Of a stretch of DNA of 64,000 nucleotides, positions 9,575 through 17,753 are shown piece by piece (the stretch's first letter is position 1; each line of letters opens with the position of its first letter). The position numbers and the translations under genes were made by a program. The notes beneath the pieces were generated by a model. It did not search any database. It was not told the origin of the DNA and saw only the letters and a list, made by a program, of their open reading frames with translations. Where the stretch lies: positions 114,705 through 178,704 of the forward strand of contig JAKQVC010000048.1 of NCBI GenBank assembly GCA_029571985.1. The letters are read 5' to 3'. This stretch comes from Bacteroidota bacterium. GTDB taxonomy: Bacteria; Bacteroidota; Bacteroidia; Chitinophagales; BACL12.

Positions 9575-10639
9575 TTATTCTTTTTCTGAGTGTGCTGTCA
9601 AAATAGCTTTAACACGTGGATTCATCACATAAAAAAAAGCCGGCGGAATTAATGCCAGTAAAATCATGGCCGGATATCCCATGGGCAATTGCGGGGCTTC
9701 ATCATGATGACGTAAAATCTGATATTTTCTGCTGGCTAAATAATGATGATCGCTATGTCTGGTTAATTCGTACAGTACCATGCGACCAAATATATGATCA
9801 GAATTCCATGAATGCCAGGGCATAACACGTTCAAACTGACCACTTTGTTTTAAGGCGCGTTGCAGGCCATAATGTTCGATGTATTGCACTGACTCCAATA
9901 ATAAAAACCCGCCAACTGCAGCCAGTATAAAATACAGACATGCAGCTAATCCGGCAAAACAGGCAATACTAATCAAGAGGATGAGTTCAAATACAAACAG
10001 GATTCCGAGTGTATTCTGCATTGAAAAAAAACGCGCTCCTGATTGTTTTAATTCCTGCATCTGAATATGCCAGGCTGATTTGAATGTGCCTATTATCGTT
10101 CGGAAATAAAATAAATATACAGGTTCATTATAACGAGCCGATGAAGGGTCTTGTGGCGTGCTTACATGCTTGTGGTGACCTTTGTTATGTTCAATAAAAA
10201 AATGCGCATATAAACTCGTCGACAATAAGGCGACAGCCATAACCTGTTCCGATTTTTTTACCCGGTGTCCGAGTTCATGCGCCACATTGATACCGATAAC
10301 GCCGCAGGAAATACTCATGGCCAGTATTTTTCCAACACGTTCATAAACCTCCAAACCGGGTTGTTGGATCTGATACAGAAAAAGAATCAAAACGGCATAT
10401 TGAACAGGCACATGACCATATAACATCCAGTCGTAAATACGGTCTTTTCGAACAATCTCTTCCTCCAGCGCCTGCAGATTATATCGGTCGGGCGGAAACA
10501 GCAACTCCACAAAGGGAATGAACAGAAAGGCATATACCAAAGCGGTGTACACCCAAATACCGTGAGATAGCAGGGAAAAACCTACCACTGCCGGCACCGA
10601 ATACCCTACCAGATACTTTAAGGCTCTATATGGGAGCAT
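9575..10639 (-). CDS. AlkB-type membrane alkane 1-monooxygenase / fatty-acid-desaturase fold
   Basis: 354 aa from ATG 10639; an upstream in-frame start at 10690 adds 17 unlikely residues. Integral-membrane di-iron enzyme. The His boxes of AlkB are all present: HELGHR (121-126), HNKGHHKH (151-158), WNSDH, and HSDHH (295-299), with the signature QYIEHYGLQR between them. At least six hydrophobic segments are visible. Expected to hydroxylate the terminal carbon of medium-chain alkanes or similar lipids, using rubredoxin as donor; no rubredoxin gene is in the window. A TACATTTG promoter box lies 4 nt upstream of the ATG. Confidence 0.92.
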   Translation of the reverse strand: MLPYRALKYLVGYSVPAVVGFSLLSHGIWVYTALVYAFLFIPFVELLFPPDRYNLQALEEEIVRKDRIYDWMLYGHVPVQYAVLILFLYQIQQPGLEVYERVGKILAMSISCGVIGINVAHELGHRVKKSEQVMAVALLSTSLYAHFFIEHNKGHHKHVSTPQDPSSARYNEPVYLFYFRTIIGTFKSAWHIQMQELKQSGARFFSMQNTLGILFVFELILLISIACFAGLAACLYFILAAVGGFLLLESVQYIEHYGLQRALKQSGQFERVMPWHSWNSDHIFGRMVLYELTRHSDHHYLASRKYQILRHHDEAPQLPMGYPAMILLALIPPAFFYVMNPRVKAILTAHSEKE

Positions 10640-10643
10640 GCGA

Positions 10644-10651
10644 CAAATGTA
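10644..10651 (-). promoter_or_regulatory. -7 box TACATTTG of AlkB-like gene
   Basis: Matches the Bacteroidota sigma-A -7 consensus TAnnTTTG on the minus strand, ending 4 nt before the ATG at 10639. No clear TTG -33 element at the right distance. If used, the mRNA would be leaderless or nearly so. Confidence 0.4.
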
Positions 10652-10741
10652 TAAAAAACGAAGGTCATTCGCATATGTGATGCTTGTCACGATACGAGCG
10701 TCGAACTTATTAGAACTTTGTTTTGTTAAAAACAGATAGTT

Positions 10742-11356
10742 ATGGCAATAGAAGCACCATCAGGTATTTTTTTACCTTTTAATATTCAACACGCTTATGA
10801 TTATGAGGCGTTTGTTCAATTAACAGCCCGTATGGTTCAGGAGAATACGACTACCGGGCCGGTTAAAAGCGAATCTCGCATCAGCGCTACCAAATTGAAT
10901 TTGCAGCGACTGAACCGGATTACTAAAACCATGCACTTGTTGCCTGAGTGGGATACCGTAGACACATCAAAAACTTCCCGGTTGAGTTTCTTTGTGATAT
11001 CCGAAACCTGGTGCGGGGATGGTGCGCAGATAGTACCCGCCTTATATAAGATTGCTCAGAAACTGGGTATTGACATGCGCATTATTTTGCGGGATGAATA
11101 TCCGGATATTGCCGACCAATACCTCTTCAGAGGCACCAGGTCAATTCCGATTCTCGTTGTTTTCGATCAGGTGACCGGAAAACAATTGGGTGTTTGGGGG
11201 CCCAAACCAAAAGAAGCCCAGCAAATTGTGGATGATGCCAAACGTGATGGCATTCCGCATGATGATTATGTAATTACCTTACAAAACTGGTATAATCAAA
11301 ATAAGACGATCAGTTTACAGCAGGAATTGTTCGCATTTTTGCGAGATTTGCTGTAA
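10742..11356 (+). CDS. Thioredoxin-like protein with single-Cys WCGDG site
   Basis: 204 aa, no signal peptide. A thioredoxin fold is indicated by FVISETWCGDGAQIVPAL (Cys91), then RSIPILVVF, where the Ile-Pro is the cis-Pro loop. The usual second active-site Cys is replaced (WCGDG instead of WCGPC), as in the Bacteroidota/Firmicutes family of thioredoxin-like proteins with a CxDx site. It may act as a monothiol thioredoxin or glutaredoxin-like protein in the cytoplasm. First gene of the plus-strand cluster that runs to 16297; rhomboid follows after 12 bp. Confidence 0.9.
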   Translation: MAIEAPSGIFLPFNIQHAYDYEAFVQLTARMVQENTTTGPVKSESRISATKLNLQRLNRITKTMHLLPEWDTVDTSKTSRLSFFVISETWCGDGAQIVPALYKIAQKLGIDMRIILRDEYPDIADQYLFRGTRSIPILVVFDQVTGKQLGVWGPKPKEAQQIVDDAKRDGIPHDDYVITLQNWYNQNKTISLQQELFAFLRDLL

Positions 11357-11368
11357 GCATACCACAGC

Positions 11369-12136
11369 GTGTTTTCATTCACACAAATTTCAACCGGCAA
11401 TAATCGCCCTGCACTGCCACGTGAGGAGGAGCATAAGCTGCTATACGTGAGCATTTTCATGCCAATGGTATTTATTGCTTTAATGTGGATTGCACATCTG
11501 TTTGCATACGTTACCGGTATTGACCTGTCATCATTTGGTATTCTGCCTAAACATGTTTCCGGGTTACCTGGTATTATTTTTTCTCCATTTATTCACGCTG
11601 ACTGGGAACACTTATTATCTAACACAGTACCTTTTCTGGTATTAGGTTCGTTGATGATTTTCAATTATCGTAAAGTGGCATTTTTATCATTCGTATTCAT
11701 TTGGATTGGAGGTGGATTATTGTTGTGGTTAACCGGAAGAGAAAATTATCATATTGGTGCAAGTGGAATTATTTATGGCATGGCATTTTTTATTTTCTTT
11801 AGCGGCGTACTGAGGAAAAACATTCAATCCATCGCCTTATCGCTCTTTGTTGTTTTCCTGTATGGCAGCATTGTTTGGGGACTGTTTCCACTTGATGTGC
11901 GCCTGAGTTGGGAAGGTCATACAATGGGCGCCTTATGCGGTGCACTTGCAGCTTTGTATTTCAGAAAGGTGGATTTGCCACCAAAAATCGAACTGGAAGA
12001 CGATGAGGATGAGGATGAAGATGGGGATGATATTGATCCGAATAATCCGGATATCAGGCCCTCGCGATTTTCTGCATTACCTGATGATGTGCATTACGAG
12101 ATCGTTGAACCATCTAAACATCCGGACAAAAAATGA
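11369..12136 (+). CDS. Rhomboid-family intramembrane serine protease
   Basis: 255 aa, GTG start at 11369 (no better ATG until residue 31, inside the first membrane segment). Six hydrophobic segments are seen. The catalytic pair is visible: GASG (Ser132) and His184 in EGHTMGALCGALAALYF. FIHADWEHLLSNT matches the conserved HxxxHxxxN region before it. The C-terminal 50 residues are cytosolic and very acidic (DDEDEDEDGDD). Cleaves membrane-spanning substrates; target unknown. Its stop overlaps the next ATG by 4 bp (ATGA), so it is translationally coupled to mnmD. Confidence 0.93.
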   Translation: MFSFTQISTGNNRPALPREEEHKLLYVSIFMPMVFIALMWIAHLFAYVTGIDLSSFGILPKHVSGLPGIIFSPFIHADWEHLLSNTVPFLVLGSLMIFNYRKVAFLSFVFIWIGGGLLLWLTGRENYHIGASGIIYGMAFFIFFSGVLRKNIQSIALSLFVVFLYGSIVWGLFPLDVRLSWEGHTMGALCGALAALYFRKVDLPPKIELEDDEDEDEDGDDIDPNNPDIRPSRFSALPDDVHYEIVEPSKHPDKK

Positions 12137-12801
12137 ACCCACAACTGGTTATTACAGCTGATGGTTCCCCTACCCTGTATGTTGATGAATGGCAGGAACA
12201 TTATCATAGCATGCATGGTGCTGTGCAGGAATCGCGTCATGTATTTATTCAGGCAGGATTAATACCAGCATCCGAAAACAGCAAACAATTACAAGTACTT
12301 GAAATTGGATTAGGCACCGGATTAAATGCCTTACTTACACTGGATTATGCCCTGAAAAACGAAATAGATATCCGGTATACCGCATTAGAACCATTTCCGG
12401 TAAGCACAGATATACTGTCGCATTTTGCCCCTGAACATTTAATTGCGTTAGAAAGTGGCGCAACTTTTTTTCAGGCATTACATCAGGCAGCGTGGGAAAC
12501 CGAGATTGATCTCCACCCTCAATTTCACCTGCTGAAAATAAAAACGATGGTGCAGCATTTTTTGCGAGATGACTATGCAGACCTGATTTATTATGATGCC
12601 TTTTCTCCAAGAGTGCAACCTGATATGTGGACCATCGCCATCTTCCAACAGATGTTTCAGGCACTAAAGCCCAAAGGCATTTTGGTTACTTATTGCGCTA
12701 AAGGTGATGTCAGAAGAGCCCTCCTAAACACCGGATTTAAAGTAGAACGCATGCAAGGCCCTCCCGGCAAACGCGAAATGCTGCGCGGTATCAAAATGTA
12801 G
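12133..12801 (+). CDS. mnmD: MnmD-like tRNA (mnm5s2U34) methyltransferase domain protein
   Basis: 222 aa. Stand-alone version of the N-terminal methyltransferase half of MnmC. The SAM motif EIGLGTGLNALLTL is near residue 60, and DLIYYDAFSPRVQPDMW and GPPGKREMLRG are the hallmark DUF752 motifs. In family members it methylates nm5s2U at tRNA position 34. Overlaps the rhomboid stop by 4 bp. A FAD oxidoreductase like the other half of MnmC follows 14 bp later, so the two activities fused in gamma-proteobacteria are split here. Confidence 0.92.
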   Translation: MNPQLVITADGSPTLYVDEWQEHYHSMHGAVQESRHVFIQAGLIPASENSKQLQVLEIGLGTGLNALLTLDYALKNEIDIRYTALEPFPVSTDILSHFAPEHLIALESGATFFQALHQAAWETEIDLHPQFHLLKIKTMVQHFLRDDYADLIYYDAFSPRVQPDMWTIAIFQQMFQALKPKGILVTYCAKGDVRRALLNTGFKVERMQGPPGKREMLRGIKM

Positions 12802-12815
12802 GGTATTTTTAAGTC

Positions 12816-13850
12816 GTGAAAGATGTATTAATCGTAGGAAGCGGATTCGCTGGTTTATCCTGTGCTGTTGAAGCGATCATGCGCGGTTTGTCGTTTGACT
12901 GCATCGACATGTTGCAGGACCATACATCTACGCGCATCGCCGCAGGCATAATTAATCCGGTTACCGGTAGAAAATATCAGCTGCAGGAACAATATGCTGA
13001 ATTATTCGAAGCGGCAACAGTGGCTTACCGGAAAATTGAGCAGCTTACCGGAAAAACGATTATGCAACAACTACCCATTTTTAAAATGCATAAATCGGAG
13101 GCCGCACTTGAAGCCTGGATACACGCAAGTCGGCAAACGGAAAAATCAACGTATATCAATTCCACGCCATCACCACAAAAATGGCATAAGCATATTGATT
13201 ACCGCTATGGGAGTATCTTGGTTGAATCCGGTGCAAGAGTAGATGCACGGCAATTATTTGAAGGCATACACGCTTTATATCCTGTTCAGCGTTCAACTAT
13301 TCAGTATGACGACATTGAATTAAAAGAAGACTACTGCTTGTGGCAACAATCCATGTATAAGCATATCATTTTTTGTGAAGGATATCAGGTAAAGAATAAT
13401 CCCTGGTTTAAACACATACATATACGTCCATCAAAAGGTGAATGCTTGCTCGTGCGTATACCACATTTTAATTGCCCGGTCATCGTGCAAAAGCATACAT
13501 TTATTGTGCCCTATGGTGATGATCGATATTGGGTTGGAGGCACGAATGATTTTGTTGCGGATGATGATGCACCTACTGAAACTAAACAGGAGGAATTACT
13601 GGACGGCCTCCGGGATACTATTCGGTTAACCTTTGAGGTAGAAGGGCATTTTGCCGCTATTCGGCCCACCATGCGCGACAGGCGGCCTGCAGTTGGCACA
13701 CATCCCGAACATCATCATGTGCATATACTCAACGGACTGGGAACAAAGGGCGCGCTTTTGGCTCCTTATCATGCACATATGCTTTTTAACAAAATATTTA
13801 ACCAAATGCGCATAGACCCAAAGGTGGATGTTCAGCGATTTGCATTGTAA
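12816..13850 (+). CDS. FAD-dependent oxidoreductase, MnmC C-half-like (DAO family)
   Basis: 344 aa. The GTG start at 12816 is required because the FAD-binding motif begins at once (VLIVGSGFAGLSCA). The segment AAGIINPVTGRKYQL resembles the MnmC oxidase half, and GLGTKGALLAPYHA near the C-terminus is the second FAD contact. In MnmC this domain removes the carboxymethyl group from cmnm5s2U34; the adjacent mnmD supports that role. Alternatively it is a generic D-amino-acid/glycine-oxidase-like enzyme. Operon with mnmD (14 bp) and the M1 peptidase (23 bp). Confidence 0.85.
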   Translation: MKDVLIVGSGFAGLSCAVEAIMRGLSFDCIDMLQDHTSTRIAAGIINPVTGRKYQLQEQYAELFEAATVAYRKIEQLTGKTIMQQLPIFKMHKSEAALEAWIHASRQTEKSTYINSTPSPQKWHKHIDYRYGSILVESGARVDARQLFEGIHALYPVQRSTIQYDDIELKEDYCLWQQSMYKHIIFCEGYQVKNNPWFKHIHIRPSKGECLLVRIPHFNCPVIVQKHTFIVPYGDDRYWVGGTNDFVADDDAPTETKQEELLDGLRDTIRLTFEVEGHFAAIRPTMRDRRPAVGTHPEHHHVHILNGLGTKGALLAPYHAHMLFNKIFNQMRIDPKVDVQRFAL

Positions 13851-13873
13851 CTTTACCCAATACACGCTTACAT

Positions 13874-16297
13874 ATGCATAAATGGATGACTACCCTCTGT
13901 TGTATGGGGATTTTATTTGTTGCTCAGGCACAGGATGATGTTAATCAGTGTTACAGAAAAGATGCCGGAGGACTTATTCGCGAACACAATGTAGATTTTC
14001 GCACGCTTGATTTATATGTTGCCTTCAAGCCGGAAGACGGCTTAGTGGAAGGTCGTGCATTTTACACATTTGCACCTATACAACCTCAAGTGGACAGCGT
14101 CTTTTTAGACGGACCTGGTATTCGGGTAGATAATATTGAATTGGATGCAAACAACACCCGGTTCAAAATTGATAGTGCCGGTATCACTGTTTTCTTTGAT
14201 CCGCCGCTGCAGCGAAATGCAGAACATACCTTACAGATTTTCTACGCTGCCAATCCAAAAAGAGGTATTTATTTTAACGGCTGGAATGTTGCACAAACTG
14301 ACAATCCGAATGACCCGACAATCAAGCGGAAACAAATCTGGACACAAGGACAAGGTATCGACAATCGTCATTGGATTCCATCTTATGATGGATTAAATGA
14401 TAAAGTCATCACCAACTTACATATTACTTTCGACAGCAGTTATCAGGTAATTTCCAATGGCAGATTGATGACAAAAGAGGTGTCAAAAAATGGCACCTAT
14501 ACCTGGCACTACAGCATGTCGCATCCGCATGCCATGTATCTGATCATGTTAGCTATCGGCAAATACGGTCATCTTGATTACAAAAGTAAAAATGGCATAA
14601 CCACCACCCAATATTATTATCCCGGCACAGAAGCTTATGCCGAAAATACCTATAGGTATACAGCTGAACTTATGGATTGGATGGCTTCGAGCACAGGCGT
14701 AAAATATCCTTGGGAAACCTATGCGAATGTGCCTGTTCAGGAGTTTTTATATGGCGCCATGGAAAATACAACCGCCACTATTTTCAGTGATTTTTTCTAT
14801 CAGCTCCCGGCCAGTAATCCGGATAAACAGTATATCGAAATTAATGCGCACGAATTAACACATCAGTGGTTTGGAGATTATATAACAGCGTGGAGCGGTT
14901 CAAGTCACTGGTTACAGGAAAGTTTTGCCACATATTATGCTAAACATTTTGCTCAGCATATTTATGGTGATGATTATTATAACTGGAAGCGACGTGAAGA
15001 AATGCTTACAGCCATTCAGGCAGATATATCAAATGACATTAATGTTGCGAACAGCAGTGCCGGGTCACCTTTAGTATATCAGAAAGGCAGTTTTGTTATT
15101 GACATGTTGCGCTATGTAGTTGGAGATGAATCATTTAACATCGCTATTACGGATTTCCTGCAATCACATCCATATACAAATGTGTCAAGCCAGGATTTTG
15201 AAATGCAATTCATGAAATCGTTAGGCATGAACATGCATTGGTTTTTTGATGAGTGGATTTATCGCGATGGATTTCCGGTGTATGCTGTAAAGTGGAATGC
15301 GCTGCAAACCCGCACAGATGTTACGGTTCAGCAAGCACAAGCACAAACGGCTACATCAAAACTATTCACCATGCCGATACATATTCAGGTGCATTATCTG
15401 GATGGCTCGTATGATGAGCAACGTATTACCATTGCAGATTCTTCTACCGTGATATCATTTGCTAACCCTGATAAAAAACCCGTTGCTTTTGTATTATTTA
15501 ATCCGAACACCATGGTTTTATCTACCTTAGATTTCCCTAAACCTTATGGTGAATTAAAATTACAAGCCTTTAATGCACCGAATATGCTCGATAGATACGA
15601 TGCTGTTGTAGCCATGCGTGATTCACCTATCGACGTGAAACGCGCAGATTTAATTACCTTATTCAATCGCGAACAATTTCACGCAATTAAAAGTGAAATC
15701 GTTGCACAGTTAAGTGGTGATGCTGATAAAAGCTCTATTCAATTACTCAAATCAGCCGTATATGATAAGGACCCATTGGTGCGCAGAAGTGTGTTGGTGA
15801 ATATGAAAGAACTTCCGGGTAAAATGGAAAAAGATATTGCCAGTTTGTTGCACGATGACAACTATGTAAATATTGAAATAGCCTTACGCCGTTTATATGA
15901 ATTCGACCCAAAACACATTGAAACCTATTTACAGGAAACCAATGGCGTTTACGGTGCCACTAACAATGTGCGGATCGCCTGGCTGGAAATTATGTGCCGG
16001 GAGCACGATAATGCGGTTATCAGTCAACTGATTGCCATGAGCAGCAGTCAATACGAATTCCGCACACGGGTAGCAGCCATGAACACCATTGCCGGCTTGA
16101 ACTATTGCAATGAGCAACTCGTCAGCCACCTGTTTGATGCGCTTATAAGCCCAAATCACCGCCTGTCAAACCCCGCCAGAACCATTTTACTCAATTACAA
16201 GAAGAATCCGGATTATGCCGTTATGATTAAAAGCTACTACGAAGGCCATATGTGGTCTGACTGGGAAAACAGGCGTATCGGTACTGTTAAGGATTAA
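13874..16297 (+). CDS. M1-family zinc aminopeptidase, exported
   Basis: 807 aa. A signal peptide (about residues 1-19, ending AQA) exports it. N-terminal beta domain to ~220, then the gluzincin core: GAMEN for the N-terminal amine and HELTHQWFGD (His326, Glu327, His330) with the third ligand Glu349 exactly 18 residues after the second His. The tail (about 560-800) looks like HEAT/ERAP1-type helices (DPLVRRSVL, AARTILL-like repeats). Removes N-terminal residues from peptides in the periplasm. Last gene of the plus-strand cluster; no terminator is obvious after it. Confidence 0.94.
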   Translation: MHKWMTTLCCMGILFVAQAQDDVNQCYRKDAGGLIREHNVDFRTLDLYVAFKPEDGLVEGRAFYTFAPIQPQVDSVFLDGPGIRVDNIELDANNTRFKIDSAGITVFFDPPLQRNAEHTLQIFYAANPKRGIYFNGWNVAQTDNPNDPTIKRKQIWTQGQGIDNRHWIPSYDGLNDKVITNLHITFDSSYQVISNGRLMTKEVSKNGTYTWHYSMSHPHAMYLIMLAIGKYGHLDYKSKNGITTTQYYYPGTEAYAENTYRYTAELMDWMASSTGVKYPWETYANVPVQEFLYGAMENTTATIFSDFFYQLPASNPDKQYIEINAHELTHQWFGDYITAWSGSSHWLQESFATYYAKHFAQHIYGDDYYNWKRREEMLTAIQADISNDINVANSSAGSPLVYQKGSFVIDMLRYVVGDESFNIAITDFLQSHPYTNVSSQDFEMQFMKSLGMNMHWFFDEWIYRDGFPVYAVKWNALQTRTDVTVQQAQAQTATSKLFTMPIHIQVHYLDGSYDEQRITIADSSTVISFANPDKKPVAFVLFNPNTMVLSTLDFPKPYGELKLQAFNAPNMLDRYDAVVAMRDSPIDVKRADLITLFNREQFHAIKSEIVAQLSGDADKSSIQLLKSAVYDKDPLVRRSVLVNMKELPGKMEKDIASLLHDDNYVNIEIALRRLYEFDPKHIETYLQETNGVYGATNNVRIAWLEIMCREHDNAVISQLIAMSSSQYEFRTRVAAMNTIAGLNYCNEQLVSHLFDALISPNHRLSNPARTILLNYKKNPDYAVMIKSYYEGHMWSDWENRRIGTVKD

Positions 16298-16648
16298 GGA
16301 AATGTACATCCGTGTACTTTACGGTACACAGATTCTACGGGTTTTACACATCGTTTCAACACGTTATCAACACCTGCCGAAAATTCTATACACATTCGGC
16401 TTTTAGCCTTGTACCGTGTGCGTTGTGTACCCTATAATGCAGTACTATCAAGGGTTTCGCGTACTGCCTCCCCGCCGTACATCTATGTGGATATTAGAGT
16501 TGTACCACATAATTGGCTCTGTTTCAATGCACTGTGTGCATTAGATTATTTCCGTTCGTACGTACGACAAACGAATTTTGATAACAGTCGAACAACCTCT
16601 TGTGACCAGGTTCAAGCACAATTGGGGAAAAATTCGACGCTATCAAGT
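16281..16648 (+). promoter_or_regulatory. GTAC-rich, inverted-repeat-rich upstream region
   Basis: The ~350 bp gap before the coiled-coil gene contains twelve GTAC tetranucleotides between 16281 and 16565 (G at 16281, 16304, 16314, 16324, 16411, 16427, 16442, 16461, 16477, 16502, 16558, 16562), against about one expected by chance. Three are spaced exactly 10 bp. Inverted repeats: GTGTAC-N6-GTACAC (16312-16329), GCAGTAC-N15-GTACTGC (16439-16467), AATGCAC-N3-GTGCATT (16526-16542) and the 12-bp palindrome TCGTACGTACGA (16556-16567). The frame is open from 16409, but its predicted peptide is Cys-rich and unlike a protein start, so I treat it as non-coding control DNA or a structured leader. Confidence 0.5.
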
Positions 16649-17632
16649 ATGAATGAAGAAAAGAAAACCGGAAACCGGGGCAGGATTTTGTACCTTATCC
16701 TGATTTTCTTGCTCCTGGGCATGAACGGATGGCTGTTCTACAATGCAGTGCAGAATAAAACGGAGCGGGAAGAAAATGCCCGGCTGTTAGAGGAGGCAAA
16801 AATTGCCAACAAGCTGCTTGACGAACAGTATCAGACTGCCAAACAGCAATTGACGGATCAGAAGGGCGACTTTTCTGAAAAGGACTCCCTGATTGCCGTT
16901 TTGGAAGCTGAACTTGATAGTCGCAGAAATGAAATAGCCACTTTGCTAAAAACCTGTAACTTTTTCAATGGCAATGCCAAAACCAATGAGAAAAAGATTG
17001 ACGAGGTTAAGGAAGAGGTGAAAACGATGGAAGTAGATTGTAGCCAATACAAAGCGCAATTAGACGAATTGAATGCACGGTATCTGGCTTTGCAGGAAGA
17101 TTTTGAAGAATTACAGTTCTTATATGAGCAGGAAGTAGGTCGCAGTGAGCAATTACAATACGACAAAGATTCCATTTTAGATTTAGCCGGATTCATTTTG
17201 TCGAAAGACATAACAATTACCGGTATTCGTAAACGTGGAAACGGCAATGATGCTGAAGGTCAAAACGCAAAGCACACCGAAATGCTGAAAATTTGTTTCG
17301 ATGTTCTGCCAAACCGCTTGTCGGCCGGAAAAGACCAAACGTTCTTAGTGCGCATCATCGCACCAAATGGCAAAGTATTATTTGATACTAAAAACGGATC
17401 AGGCGAATTTGTGAATAAGGAAAAAACAGAAGACAATTTATACTCAATGGCAGCCACTTACAAATACGATGGCTACGAAGTAGAAAGTCACTGCGTTTAT
17501 TGGGAACAGGATGAAGAATTTAAAGCCGGTACATATACGGTAAAATTATATCACAACGGATACCTCAGCTCCCGCAGCTCATTCACCTTGAAAAAAGCTG
17601 TCATGGAAGACCTGATGTCAAAAATGAACTAA
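16649..17632 (+). CDS. Membrane-anchored coiled-coil protein
   Basis: 327 aa from ATG 16649 (MNEEKKTGNRG), chosen because a transmembrane helix (about residues 12-33) follows at once; the 80 codons open upstream lie in the GTAC region and look non-coding. After the helix comes a long heptad-rich coiled coil (about 36-175, rich in Glu, Lys, Leu, Gln), then a C-terminal beta domain (about 190-320; VRIIAPNGKVLFDTKNG, GTYTVKLYHNGYLSS). Single-pass topology with the coiled coil and beta domain most likely in the periplasm. I do not recognise a catalytic motif; a scaffold or envelope role is a guess. A terminator follows. Confidence 0.85.
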   Translation: MNEEKKTGNRGRILYLILIFLLLGMNGWLFYNAVQNKTEREENARLLEEAKIANKLLDEQYQTAKQQLTDQKGDFSEKDSLIAVLEAELDSRRNEIATLLKTCNFFNGNAKTNEKKIDEVKEEVKTMEVDCSQYKAQLDELNARYLALQEDFEELQFLYEQEVGRSEQLQYDKDSILDLAGFILSKDITITGIRKRGNGNDAEGQNAKHTEMLKICFDVLPNRLSAGKDQTFLVRIIAPNGKVLFDTKNGSGEFVNKEKTEDNLYSMAATYKYDGYEVESHCVYWEQDEEFKAGTYTVKLYHNGYLSSRSSFTLKKAVMEDLMSKMN

Positions 17633-17660
17633 ACCTGTAGAAAGGTAAGTATGAAAGGAG

Positions 17661-17687
17661 AACCTCAACGGAAGTTGGGGTTTTTTT
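17661..17687 (+). terminator. Rho-independent terminator after coiled-coil gene
   Basis: CCTCAAC pairs with GTTGGGG (one G-T wobble) over a GGAA loop, followed by seven T. It lies 29 bp after the stop and just before the heptamer repeat island. Confidence 0.8.
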
Positions 17688-17751
17688 GTGAGTGGTGAGT
17701 GGTGAGTGGTGAGTGGTGAGTGGTGAATGAGGAATAAGGAATGAGGAATAA
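17688..17751. repeat. Heptanucleotide repeats GTGAGTG and GGAATRA, first block
   Basis: Five perfect copies of GTGAGTG plus one GTGAATG (17688-17729) run into three GGAATRA units (17731-17751). All have a 7-bp period. Confidence 0.9.
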
Positions 17752-17753
17752 GA

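Noticed and set aside
16409..16648. 80-codon in-frame extension of the coiled-coil protein
   Set aside because: It lies in the GTAC/inverted-repeat region, is Cys-rich and unlike a protein start; ATG 16649 sits just before a membrane helix.
16281..16648. Chromosomal origin oriC
   Set aside because: Only two one-mismatch DnaA-like boxes, no dnaA nearby, no AT-rich unwinding stretch seen; kept only as a weak option in findings.
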